DNA of 64,000 nucleotides, taken from contig NZ_BALC01000004.1 in assembly GCF_000612445.1 (NCBI RefSeq), positions 230,301-294,300 on the forward strand. The letters are read 5' to 3'. The translations under genes were made by a program, and so were the position numbers. The stretch comes from Liquorilactobacillus sucicola DSM 21376 = JCM 15457 (GTDB lineage: Bacteria > Bacillota > Bacilli > Lactobacillales > Lactobacillaceae). Of the stretch, positions 16,335 through 27,984 are shown piece after piece (the first letter of the stretch is position 1; every line of letters begins with the position of its first letter). The notes under the pieces were generated by a model, which was not told where the DNA came from, searched no databases, and saw only the letters and a list, made by a program, of their open reading frames with translations.

Positions 16335-16552
16335 AGAACATGCGATGGCAAGTTTTCTCGAACGCTGTTTGAGAGGTACCTGCGAAATGAGGAAGATTTA
16401 CTGAATTCTATGCTTGAAATGTATGTTTCAAGTGTCTATACGCGCAAAGCTTCTAAAATTGTTGAAGAACTCTGTGGAAAGTTAGTATCGAATTTTTTCG
16501 TTCCTACCCTAATTGAATAGCTAGAACTTATGGTCAAAAAATGGCTCAACTC
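16335..16552 (+). pseudogene. IS256-family (mutator type) transposase fragment
   Basis: A forward frame beginning about 16335 reads DGKFSRTLFERYLRNEEDLL and then LNSMLEMYVSSVYTRK, SKIVEELCGK and NFFVPTLIE before an internal TAG (16518-16520); it continues LELMVKKWLN. This is the conserved N-terminal third of IS256/Mutator transposases, normally F-E-x-Y-x-R-x-E through G-V-S-T-R-K to E-E-L-C-G. The DDE catalytic part is absent. Start and inverted repeats were not recognised. It ends about 140 bases before cas3. Confidence 0.8.
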
Positions 16553-16627
16553 TATAAGAAATTATATTAAGTTTGATTGGTAAGAAACTTTTAAAAATCT
16601 TAGTGTATTTTACACAGAACTATGGCC

Positions 16628-16656
16628 TTGACTATGCTAATTAATATATAATAATT
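16628..16656 (+). promoter_or_regulatory. Possible cas operon promoter
   Basis: TTGACT at 16628-16633 is followed by the AT-rich stretch TATATAATAATT. ATAATT at 16651-16656 gives a 17-base spacer, although TATAAT at 16647 looks better but is only 13 bases away. It is the only promoter-like site in the 60 bases before cas3. Confidence 0.4.
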
Positions 16657-16691
16657 ACATGAAATAAATTTACATATGCAGGTGATGATTT

Positions 16692-19469
16692 TTGATTTCT
16701 TTATCAAGACAGGTGACGACTCTGTGGGCCAAAAAGCGTTCCAAAGAAGGTGAACATTATTGGTTACCATTAATTGCACATTTACTCGACACGCAAAATA
16801 CTATCAACTGGCTTTTTAACCACTGGTTTAGTGAAGGGCAAAGACAACTACTTGCACAACGGTCAAGTGAGGAAAATATTGAAAAACTGGTTAAATTTCT
16901 TGGGTTTATCCACGATATTGGTAAAGCAACACCTGTGTTTCAAGTGAAAAGATCTTTTGATGGTGATAGTGAATTAGATATTGAACTATTGGAAAAACTC
17001 GTTAAAAACGGTTTTACAGGATTAGATGAGTTAATTTTAGCAGCACCTCAGGAATCTCAGCATGCACGCGCAGGAGAAGCTATTTTAGACCGTGAAGGTG
17101 TTCCTGAATCAATTACTGCAATCATTGGTGCCCATCATGGTAAACCAGAGGAAAGCCCACAGGACAAACAGATTGCAACTTATACTGCAAATTACTTACA
17201 AAGGGATGTTGGAAAAAGCTTTGCAGATAAGAAAATTCAGGAAAATTGGGAACAAGTGCAGAAGACTCTTTTTAAGTATGGATTGAATTTATCTGGCTAC
17301 GAATCAGTCGATGAAATCCCAGACATTAATCAACCTGAGGCTGTTCTATTAGAAGGTCTGCTTATCATGGCCGATTGGCTTGCTTCAAGTGAATATTTAG
17401 GAAATGAGACCGCAGTACCGCTATTTCCACTGATTAGTATTGATCAAACTTTTGTAGAGTTAGATATGAAAAAGCGATTTAGAAGTGCCATGATGGCGTG
17501 GTATCAGACGGGAGAATGGGTACCAGATCAGATCGATACCAAAGATGACCCTTATAGGAAGTATTGGGGATTTGATGCACGACCAGTGCAACAGATTATG
17601 ACAAAAGCGATAGCTGATACAAATGATCCTGGTGTAGTGATTATAGAAGCCCCTATGGGTTTAGGAAAAACTGAAATCGCTCTTTTAGCTGCCGAGCAAT
17701 TAGCGTTTAAAACTGGACAAGATGGCTTATTTATGGGATTGCCAACTCAAGCAACAACGAACGCAATGTTTGCAAGAGTGGAGGATTGGCTGGAAGTATT
17801 GGCTAAAATGCAAGATGAGAACTTCGCTATTAAGTTAATGCATGGTAAAGCTGAATTCAATGAGGATTATCGACAAATCCCTAATGCGTCTAACATAGAT
17901 GATGAAGGTGCGGTAGTTATCAATAATTGGTTTTCGGGTAAAAAGTCAATCTTAACTAAATTCACCGTTGGTACTATCGATAATTTGCTCCTGATGGGGC
18001 TTAAACAAAAACATCTCTTCTTAAGGCATCTGGGATTTAGCGATAAAGTTGTCATTATTGATGAAGTCCATGCATATGATAGTTATATGAATCAATATCT
18101 ATACAAAGCAATCGAGTGGCTAGGGGCGTATCACGTTCCTTTGGTAATTTTATCTGCAACCCTTCCCAAATTAAAGCGCAACGCACTGTTAAAAGCCTAT
18201 TACAAGGGAAAATATGGAAAACATTTTAAAAAGAACGTTATTGCTCCAATTGGATGGCAGAACCAGCGGGCGTACCCCTTACTTAGTATTCTTGATGATA
18301 AAGAAATTAAGCAAATAACTGATTTTAATGATCAAAATAATCAGAAGTCTGTCGAACTCCAAGTGAAAAGACTTCAAGTGGCTGATACAGAAGTAATTCA
18401 AATCGTTTTGCAAAGAATACGTGGTGGTGGTATTGCAGGTATTATCGTTAATACTGTTAAACATGCGCAGGTATTGGCCAAATTGGTACCGGACGATGTT
18501 AGGTTAATGGTGCTGCACTCGGCATTTTTAGCAACGGATCGTGTGCTCCTTGAGAAGACACTTGAAAGGACTATCGGAAAGAATGCTGACCGGCCACATA
18601 AAATGATTGTGATTGGGACACAGATTTTGGAGCAATCATTAGATATTGATTTTGATGTCCTGTTCACTGACGTTGCACCAATGGATCTTTTGCTTCAACG
18701 GGCAGGGCGTCTACATCGACACCGTATCAAACGACCTAGGATGTTAAAACAACCACGGCTCTATGTTATGGGGATTAATGAATTCGGCGATTATGGTTCT
18801 GGAAATGAATCGATATATGAAAAGTATCTTTTAATGAAGACAGACCATTTTTTAAGTGATAAAATTCAGTTACCAAATGATATTTCAAGTTTGGTGCAAA
18901 ATGTTTATGACAATAATACAGATAGGGAAGTTGAACAATTAACTGAGGCACGAGATAAGTTTGATACTGACTTACAACGCGAAGAGAAAAAAGCAGAGGT
19001 TTTTCAAATTAATGATCCTAATTTAGCGGTATCCGCGATGGACGATGACATGACGATTCATGGTTGGTTAAGCCGAGGACAGAACCATGTTGATACTGAC
19101 GAGCGGAAAGCAGCTGCCGCTGTCCGTGATATTCAGGAGACATTAGAAGTTATCTTAATTCAACATCTTGAAACGGGCGATTTTTTGATGGACGGGCAAA
19201 ATTTAAGAGAATGTTCACCTATTAAAATTGCCCAGCAAGTTGTCCAAATTCCAGCAGCTATTACGCCAAATTACAAAATAGACCAAGTGATTTCTCAACT
19301 TGAAACACAGACAAGTCATTATTTTTCGGATTGGCAAGATAGTTGTTGGTTAAGAGGGGCATTAGCGTTGATTCTTGATAAAAATTTTTCAGGAGAATTG
19401 AATGGCTGGAAACTACATTATTCCCCAATACTAGGCTTAAGTTATGAAAAGGAGGATGAAGATGAATAA
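16692..19469 (+). CDS. cas3: CRISPR-associated nuclease-helicase Cas3, type I-E
   Basis: A 925-residue Cas3 with an N-terminal HD nuclease domain and a C-terminal SF2 helicase. HD landmarks are His30, HDIGK at residues 74-78, then QHARAGE and IGAHHGKPE. The helicase shows Walker A APMGLGKTE (about residue 320), the DEVH box in VIIDEVHAYDSY, the SATLP motif III and QRAGRLHRH motif VI. It degrades the strand displaced by Cascade on invading DNA. The start is TTG at 16692 with AGGTGAT ahead of it; no better ATG is available. cse1 begins inside its last codons. Everything needed for activity appears present. Confidence 0.95.
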   Translation: MISLSRQVTTLWAKKRSKEGEHYWLPLIAHLLDTQNTINWLFNHWFSEGQRQLLAQRSSEENIEKLVKFLGFIHDIGKATPVFQVKRSFDGDSELDIELLEKLVKNGFTGLDELILAAPQESQHARAGEAILDREGVPESITAIIGAHHGKPEESPQDKQIATYTANYLQRDVGKSFADKKIQENWEQVQKTLFKYGLNLSGYESVDEIPDINQPEAVLLEGLLIMADWLASSEYLGNETAVPLFPLISIDQTFVELDMKKRFRSAMMAWYQTGEWVPDQIDTKDDPYRKYWGFDARPVQQIMTKAIADTNDPGVVIIEAPMGLGKTEIALLAAEQLAFKTGQDGLFMGLPTQATTNAMFARVEDWLEVLAKMQDENFAIKLMHGKAEFNEDYRQIPNASNIDDEGAVVINNWFSGKKSILTKFTVGTIDNLLLMGLKQKHLFLRHLGFSDKVVIIDEVHAYDSYMNQYLYKAIEWLGAYHVPLVILSATLPKLKRNALLKAYYKGKYGKHFKKNVIAPIGWQNQRAYPLLSILDDKEIKQITDFNDQNNQKSVELQVKRLQVADTEVIQIVLQRIRGGGIAGIIVNTVKHAQVLAKLVPDDVRLMVLHSAFLATDRVLLEKTLERTIGKNADRPHKMIVIGTQILEQSLDIDFDVLFTDVAPMDLLLQRAGRLHRHRIKRPRMLKQPRLYVMGINEFGDYGSGNESIYEKYLLMKTDHFLSDKIQLPNDISSLVQNVYDNNTDREVEQLTEARDKFDTDLQREEKKAEVFQINDPNLAVSAMDDDMTIHGWLSRGQNHVDTDERKAAAAVRDIQETLEVILIQHLETGDFLMDGQNLRECSPIKIAQQVVQIPAAITPNYKIDQVISQLETQTSHYFSDWQDSCWLRGALALILDKNFSGELNGWKLHYSPILGLSYEKEDEDE

Positions 19470-21159
19470 TCAAGTCTTTAATTTAGTTACCGACCCATGG
19501 ATTAAAGTGATTGATAAAACAACAAATCAAGATAAAGAAGTATCCCTTACTGAACTATTTGAGAACGCACAGCATTATAGACGACTAGCAGGGGAAATGC
19601 GGTCACAAGATTTAGCTATCTTACGCTTTTTATTAGCAATTTTGACAACTGTTTATTCAAGAGTTGACGCTGACGGCGTAGGATACGAGTGGCTGGAAAT
19701 TGATACAGAGACCTTAAAAATAATCAATTCAGTTGATGAGGACGACTATGACCAAAGCGATTTGCAAGAAACTTGGCAACAACTATTTCAGCAAGGCCAT
19801 TTTTCAAAAATTGTGACTCAGTATTTAAAACGACACCAAAAACGGTTTGATTTATTTGGTGAGCAGCCTTTTTATCAGGTGACAGCGGATGAGTATGATG
19901 CTGTGGTATCTGAAAAGAAGAAGGTTGCGACGGGCTCTGGTACAGTTTCAGTTAAACAAATCAACCGCCTTATTTCAGAAAGTAATAATACACCAGATAT
20001 TTTCACACCCAAAACGGATGGCAAAAAAAATCAAGTTTTGTTAGATGAATTAGTACGCTGGTTGATTATGTATCAAAATTTTACTGGCGTAACTGACAAA
20101 ACAAAGGTTGACACCAATGAAAAATTTTCGACACCATCAGGATGGCTGTATAAATTAAATCCGGTTTTTGCAAATGGAGCTACCTTATTTGAAACTCTAA
20201 TGCTAAACCTTATTTTATTTACTAAAAAAGAATATGTTGCTCAAAAACCAGTTTGGGAATACGAAAATCTCCAAGACTATGTAGCAAACCGCAAAAAATT
20301 AGTTTTACCAGATGATTTAGCAGGACTGTATACTGCATGGTCACGAGTGTTGCATATTGAATGGGATGAGCAAAATCAGCCAACTATTTTCAGTGCAGGA
20401 TTGCCAATGTTTAGCAACAAAAATGCTTTTGTTGAACCGATGACGACTTGGAAACCAGATTTACAAGGAGGCACAGAAGATTTTAAGCCAGCTGTAAAAA
20501 GTACTCGTTCTCTGGGGATTGCAATGTGGCGCAATTTTGGTCAATATGTCAATGTTGACAAGAGTACACCTCATGAACCTGGAATAGTTTCATGGTTACA
20601 CATCCTGGAGAAAAAGGGCATGCTAGCATCAAATCGACGACTAAATCTAGCAACTGCTGTTTTGGTAAGTGACGGTAATGCTACATCTCAGGCGCCTGTC
20701 GCAGAAATAGCTGATGATTTGGTTGTTAAAGTGGAGGTATTATTTGATACTGAAGGGACACATCGTTGGCCTGAACGAATTGAAAATATTATTGATCTGA
20801 CACAACAAATTGGTAAAGATTATTGGCAATTTGTTGTAAATATGGGTCAGATTCGAAATCTTGATTCTCGTCAATTTGCGAGCCAGTACAGCGCTAAGTT
20901 CTATGATCGATTAAATGAACCATTTAAACAATGGCTAGCAGGATTATCAAACGATGACAATCGTGATGAGAAAGAGCTTGAGTGGCAACGAACTTTAAAA
21001 AAAATTGTATTACGGTCGGCAGAAGAATTTATGAATTCAAGTACTTCAAGAGATATTAAAGGTATTACGGCTATTAGGAAGGATAAGTCAGTTATTCAGA
21101 ACATTTTTACGTCAAATAATGATTTGAGGTATAACTTGAAACGACATTTAAACCTCTAG
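19462..21159 (+). CDS. cse1: Cascade large subunit Cse1 (Cas8e)
   Basis: A 565-residue large subunit of Cascade, which reads the PAM and recruits Cas3. The N-terminus FNLVTDPWIKVI is the family hallmark, and the phrase AGEMRSQDLAILRFLLAIL follows as in other Cse1 proteins. The C-terminal region is a helical bundle. ATG 19462 is selected because AAAGGAGG is six bases upstream; an ATG six codons earlier precedes the ribosome site. It overlaps cas3 by eight bases. Confidence 0.93.
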   Translation: MNNQVFNLVTDPWIKVIDKTTNQDKEVSLTELFENAQHYRRLAGEMRSQDLAILRFLLAILTTVYSRVDADGVGYEWLEIDTETLKIINSVDEDDYDQSDLQETWQQLFQQGHFSKIVTQYLKRHQKRFDLFGEQPFYQVTADEYDAVVSEKKKVATGSGTVSVKQINRLISESNNTPDIFTPKTDGKKNQVLLDELVRWLIMYQNFTGVTDKTKVDTNEKFSTPSGWLYKLNPVFANGATLFETLMLNLILFTKKEYVAQKPVWEYENLQDYVANRKKLVLPDDLAGLYTAWSRVLHIEWDEQNQPTIFSAGLPMFSNKNAFVEPMTTWKPDLQGGTEDFKPAVKSTRSLGIAMWRNFGQYVNVDKSTPHEPGIVSWLHILEKKGMLASNRRLNLATAVLVSDGNATSQAPVAEIADDLVVKVEVLFDTEGTHRWPERIENIIDLTQQIGKDYWQFVVNMGQIRNLDSRQFASQYSAKFYDRLNEPFKQWLAGLSNDDNRDEKELEWQRTLKKIVLRSAEEFMNSSTSRDIKGITAIRKDKSVIQNIFTSNNDLRYNLKRHLNL

Positions 21160-21176
21160 GAAGAGTGGTCAAATAT

Positions 21177-21803
21177 ATGAGAAATTCAATTGTTATCTCT
21201 GTTAATAATATCCTTTGTAATTTGTACAGGAATGGGAATATCAATAAAGCAGTTCTTGCAAGTGCGAGACACGCCGTATCTATGGTAAGCCCACAAGCAC
21301 AATCAGTTTGGCCAATAATGATGGCAGAACTGCAGAAGCCAATGTTGAGTCAAAATGGTGAACCAACATATGCGGAAATAGCGACCTATGCGGCAGTCCG
21401 ACTATATGCGATTCATCAACAAAGCACCGATACTTGTGTTTATTCACCATCGTTTAATCAATACAATAATGAGAAGTCAGAGGGCATTTCGTTATTCGCG
21501 GCTTTAGCTAGTTTACGACAAAGTGACGATGCTAGAGCTGCGTTAGACAGGCGGGTACAGCTACTGCTTGCGACAACGAATGTTAATAGTGTTATTAATT
21601 CACTTACACATTTGGTTGCCATTCTTAAAGTTAGTCAACGAACATGTAAAATTGATTACGCTCGTTTGGCAGATGATCTTTTTCATTTTCAAATGAGCTA
21701 CGAACAGGCTAATCGAGTCCGATTGAATTGGGGACGCCAATATTTTTATTCAATTAGTAATAGTAAATCCAGAAAAACACAATCTGAAGGGAAGAAAAAT
21801 TAA
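21177..21803 (+). CDS. cse2: Cascade small subunit Cse2 (Cas11e)
   Basis: A 208-residue helical small subunit, present in two copies in Cascade, that stabilises the R-loop. Recognisable segments are LASARHAVSMVSPQAQSVWP near the N-terminus and ARLADDLFHFQ near the end, with a basic tail. The family is divergent and position between cse1 and cas7 is the main support. ATG 21177 or the GTG at 21165 could be the start; the Shine-Dalgarno AGGAAG at 21158 fits the ATG slightly better. Its stop codon overlaps the cas7 ATG by one base. Confidence 0.88.
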   Translation: MRNSIVISVNNILCNLYRNGNINKAVLASARHAVSMVSPQAQSVWPIMMAELQKPMLSQNGEPTYAEIATYAAVRLYAIHQQSTDTCVYSPSFNQYNNEKSEGISLFAALASLRQSDDARAALDRRVQLLLATTNVNSVINSLTHLVAILKVSQRTCKIDYARLADDLFHFQMSYEQANRVRLNWGRQYFYSISNSKSRKTQSEGKKN

Positions 21804-22879
21804 TGATTACTCCAAATTTATACATTGACTTACATGTTTTACAGACTGTACCTTCTTCAAACCTCAACCGTGACGATACAGGTGCACCTAAAACTGCATT
21901 GTATGGTGGTGTAACTCGAGCGCGGGTTTCCTCACAGAGTTGGAAGCGCGCAGTTCGTCAAGGATTTAAAGCTGAAGATGTAACAGCTGGTGTTCGGACA
22001 AAAGAAGCTGCTCAATTATTAATTGACCAGTTGATGAAATTAGATGAGGACCTAGGTGATAAAGATGCACTCAAAATGGCAATTGAAGTCTTCAAAGCTG
22101 CGGGTGTCAAAATTGATAAGAAAACAAATGAGACGGGTGCACTGCTTCTAGTTAGCCGCGGTCAAATTGAAAAATTAGCTCGATATGCACTCAGCAATGC
22201 TGATCTAAGCAAGAAAGAAATTAAAAAAGTTTTAAAGAGTGACCAATCTCTCGATCTTGCATTATTTGGACGTATGGTAGCCGATAATCCAGAATTAAAT
22301 GTCGACGCTTCTACTCAAGTAGCGCATGCTATCTCTACGCATGAAGTTGTTCCAGAATATGATTACTTTACTGCTCTAGATGATTTACAACCTAAGACTA
22401 ATGCCGGGGCTGCAATGCTTGGTAGCTTAGAATTTAACTCATCAACCCTCTATCGCTACGCAAATGTGAATGTAAATGAACTGATACATAATATGGATAT
22501 AGATAGTGCAATAATTGGTGCAGTCGCTTTTATTAAAGAATTTCTGTTGACGATGCCATCAGGAAAGCAGAATACATTTGCTAATAAAACGTTACCTAGT
22601 TATGCCATGATTAACCTTCGTACTGACACGTCAGTTAATTTAGTTTCTGCTTTTGAAGAACCAGTAAAATCAAAGAATGGTTATCTTAAAAAATCTATTG
22701 AAAGATTTGAAAAAGAATTTGAGATAAGTGGGCAGTATCTTGATAAGCCAGAATTAAATGTTGTTCTGAGCAAATTTGAAACGAATACCGGTGTAAGGGT
22801 TGCTAATTTATCAGAGTTGTTGCAACGAGTTACTGATGGACTTAAAGAGGCGATACAAAATGAAGACGTTAACGATTAA
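21803..22879 (+). CDS. cas7: Cascade backbone subunit Cas7e (Cse4/CasC)
   Basis: A 358-residue RAMP-fold backbone protein; six copies line the crRNA. The N-terminus YIDLHVLQTVPSSNLNRDD and the segment TRARVSSQSWKRAVR are conserved Cas7e signatures, as are AISTHEVVPEYDYFTALDD and TMPSGKQNTFANKT. The ATG is formed by the one-base overlap TAATG with cse2. cas5 starts 20 bases before its end. Confidence 0.95.
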   Translation: MITPNLYIDLHVLQTVPSSNLNRDDTGAPKTALYGGVTRARVSSQSWKRAVRQGFKAEDVTAGVRTKEAAQLLIDQLMKLDEDLGDKDALKMAIEVFKAAGVKIDKKTNETGALLLVSRGQIEKLARYALSNADLSKKEIKKVLKSDQSLDLALFGRMVADNPELNVDASTQVAHAISTHEVVPEYDYFTALDDLQPKTNAGAAMLGSLEFNSSTLYRYANVNVNELIHNMDIDSAIIGAVAFIKEFLLTMPSGKQNTFANKTLPSYAMINLRTDTSVNLVSAFEEPVKSKNGYLKKSIERFEKEFEISGQYLDKPELNVVLSKFETNTGVRVANLSELLQRVTDGLKEAIQNEDVND

Positions 22880-23573
22880 ATTAAATGCACCTTTGCAATC
22901 TTTTGGCAATGAAGCTACATTTGCCCGTCGGACTACTTGGAAATATCCTTCCAAAAGTGCTGTTATCGGAATGCTATCAGCAGCAATGGGTTACCGGCGT
23001 AATGATTCACGAATTGCTGATCTTAATACGTTAAAGTTTGCAGTCCGCATTGATCAACCTGGTCAAACAATGACTGATTATCAAACTGTTGAATGGAAAC
23101 TCAGTACGCGAAAAATAACCTATCGTGATTATTTGCAGGATGCTATTTTTGTAGTAGCAATTGGGAGTGAGGACGATCAATTAATTGACACCTTACGAAC
23201 AGCACTTCGACACCCAAAGTTCCAGTTGTTTTTTGGTCGTCGGGCCAATGCTCCGGCTGGGCCGCTTCAACTACATTTAATTAACCATCAAAATCCAGTT
23301 CAAGTTTTGAAGGATTTTAAGTGGCAGGCATCTAAGTGGTTTCGTAAAAAAACTAAAAAAGAGTCTGTCAGTCTTGAGATGATTGCAGATGCTGAGCTAT
23401 TACCGGATTCTAAAGTGAGGCCTGAGTTAGTAAAAGACCGTGTTATTTCGCTTGACCAGCAGTATCGGCAAATTGGATTTCGAGCTGTTTCACGCACGCA
23501 GGTTCAACTCAACAATGATAAGTTTAAAAAACAAACAGTAGATACTAACCATGATGTTATGAATTTTCTCTAG
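22860..23573 (+). CDS. cas5: Cascade subunit Cas5e (CasD)
   Basis: A 237-residue RAMP protein that caps the 5' handle of the crRNA. It begins with LTIKLNAPLQSFGNEATF and has RRTTWKYPSKSAVIGMLSAA, both typical of Cas5e. ATG 22860 is chosen; AAAGAGG lies about ten bases upstream, and an ATG 20 codons earlier would read inside cas7 with no family similarity. A glycine-containing FGRRANAP loop is present mid-protein. Confidence 0.93.
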   Translation: MKTLTIKLNAPLQSFGNEATFARRTTWKYPSKSAVIGMLSAAMGYRRNDSRIADLNTLKFAVRIDQPGQTMTDYQTVEWKLSTRKITYRDYLQDAIFVVAIGSEDDQLIDTLRTALRHPKFQLFFGRRANAPAGPLQLHLINHQNPVQVLKDFKWQASKWFRKKTKKESVSLEMIADAELLPDSKVRPELVKDRVISLDQQYRQIGFRAVSRTQVQLNNDKFKKQTVDTNHDVMNFL

Positions 23574-23587
23574 AGAGGGGTCGCTCT

Positions 23588-24259
23588 ATGTACTTATCAA
23601 GGGTCGAAATAGCAACTAAAAATCGACAAAAAATTAAGGATCTAACACATTTGGGCGCTTATCATAATTGGGTTGAACAAAGTTTTCCAGATGAAATCAA
23701 CCTCGGTGAACGAAAGCGTCATCTGTGGCGGCTTGATCAGTTAGCAGGTAAAAATTATTTGCTAGTATTAAGTGAAAATCAGCCGGATGAAGGGCAATTG
23801 GAAAAATATGGTGTTTCAGGCACTGTTAAAATCAAATCTTACAATCGATTTTTGGATGCAATTAAAATTGGTGAAATAATGCGATTTAGATTAACTGCTA
23901 ATCCAAGCTATTCTGTTTTGCAACCAGGTAAAAAACGTGGACGAGTGTATCCACACATTACTGTTAAACAACAGCGCCAATGGTTAAATGAAAGGTCTGA
24001 AAAAGCGGGATTTAAACTTATTCGTCAACGCTTGTTGAATAGTGAAGGTGATGATGATGGTTTTGCTTTTGATATCGTCTGTCGTGATCATCCAGTTCTG
24101 TATCGTGAAAAGGGACACGTTATGAGATTGAGCCGCGTAACATTTGAAGGTTTGTTACAAGTTCGGGATGTAACTGTATTTAAGGAAACCCTTATCAAGG
24201 GATTAGGCCGAGAAAAGGCTTTCGGTATGGGATTAATGACAGTGATTACCGAGGTGTAA
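23588..24259 (+). CDS. cas6: CRISPR pre-crRNA endoribonuclease Cas6e (CasE)
   Basis: A 223-residue Cas6e that cuts pre-crRNA at the base of the repeat hairpin. The N-terminus YLSRVEIA is the first RAMP strand. HLGAYHNWVEQSFP contains the conserved His that takes part in cleavage. The C-terminal glycine-rich loop is KGLGREKAFGMGLM. GAGAGGGGTCG precedes ATG 23588. The strong stem CCCCGC/GCGGGG in the repeats is the expected substrate. Confidence 0.93.
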   Translation: MYLSRVEIATKNRQKIKDLTHLGAYHNWVEQSFPDEINLGERKRHLWRLDQLAGKNYLLVLSENQPDEGQLEKYGVSGTVKIKSYNRFLDAIKIGEIMRFRLTANPSYSVLQPGKKRGRVYPHITVKQQRQWLNERSEKAGFKLIRQRLLNSEGDDDGFAFDIVCRDHPVLYREKGHVMRLSRVTFEGLLQVRDVTVFKETLIKGLGREKAFGMGLMTVITEV

Positions 24260-26097
<1,838 letters not shown>

Positions 26098-26126
26098 AGA
26101 TGCCGGTCTAACGGGATTAATTTAGT

Positions 26127-27176
<1,050 letters not shown>

Positions 27177-27239
27177 TACATGAATCAATGTGTCCAAATC
27201 TATTGAAGACCGATCAACTGACACCAACACTTGAACTGA

Positions 27240-27622
27240 AATCGGTCACTGATAAGATGGTTTGTTTAAAGGTAAGTAGGTCATTAGTGAATTTACCATC
27301 ATGACTTTAGTCGAACGAAAAAGCTGTCATGGGACCATCGATAAAATTTGACAATGACCATGCGGATACTTGCTGTTAAGCACTCAAAAGTATCGTTAAA
27401 GACTACAGTTCTAAATTTGCGGACTTGTCAAAAGCAACGGACACAACGACTTATTTTGACCACCCATATTTACCGTGGGAGCGTGAAGTTAATGAAAACT
27501 GAAAACAATTTATTCGAGAATTTATTTCCAAAGGCCGTTCCATACGTTAAGTGGCATTGGTTGGAATTCGAGTTTTCCAAGATGTTTCGAATCAACGACC
27601 ACTCAGTTGTCAATCAGCTATA
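27240..27622 (+). pseudogene. IS30-family transposase remnant
   Basis: Forward-strand fragments of an IS30 transposase. TLVERKSCHG near 27305 corresponds to the start of the rve core. KFADLSKATDTTTYFDHPYL and PWEREVN (about 27411-27490) match the usual E-F-A-x-L and H-P-Y-x-P-W-E-R-G-x-N-E motif. After a frameshift, EFIPKGRS-like and QRPLSCQ-like residues follow. Stops at 27379 and frame changes make it inactive. It begins about 60 bases after the broken last CRISPR repeat, so an IS30 insertion or its decay may have removed the array's trailer. Confidence 0.8.
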
Positions 27623-27679
27623 GATATTCTGTCAGCCTTTGATAGCTAAGCCACTGGTTAGAAAAAGCTTGAAGATGAT

Positions 27680-27975
27680 TGAATTGACAATTCTAAGATT
27701 TCAGATTTTTAAAAAATGGGAAGTCAATACTCGCGGCTTTTATTTGACAGGCAAGCACTATGCCAGGTTTCTTAAAGCTAAAGGGAAAAAAGGCAAAATT
27801 ATTGTGGACTCTTAAGCCGGTAAGAACGGTTATCGAGCGATGGCTGCTTAGGGTGCATCCAAACATGCTGTTCTAGGTTTAGTTAAAACATTAATTAGCG
27901 CTGGAAGTTGTTGAAGATAAAATCAACGTCAATGCGGTCTGCTCAGGCATAATCAAAGGTAGTAAAATACGAGGA
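27680..27975 (+). pseudogene. Decayed second copy of the SDR gene (central part)
   Basis: This segment aligns base by base with 14715-15045 of the intact SDR. Shared stretches include GGGAAGTCAATACTCGCGGC, AACGGTTATCGAGCGATGGC and GGTAAGAACGG. Damage is plain: TAA in place of the codons after the catalytic Ser region, TAG at the Tyr of the active site (GCTTAGG for GCTTATG), a four-base ATTA duplication after AAAACATTA, and loss of about 33 bases between two AATCGAA repeats. The copy stops where the DUF2252 gene starts; its last bases (ACGAGGAG) now provide that gene's ribosome binding site. Together with the intact copy it brackets the CRISPR island. Confidence 0.9.
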
Positions 27976-27984
27976 GTGGTACGC

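Noticed and set aside
27348..27623. 91-codon forward open frame downstream of the array
   Set aside because: It is an off-frame reading of the IS30 transposase relic and has no ribosome binding site.
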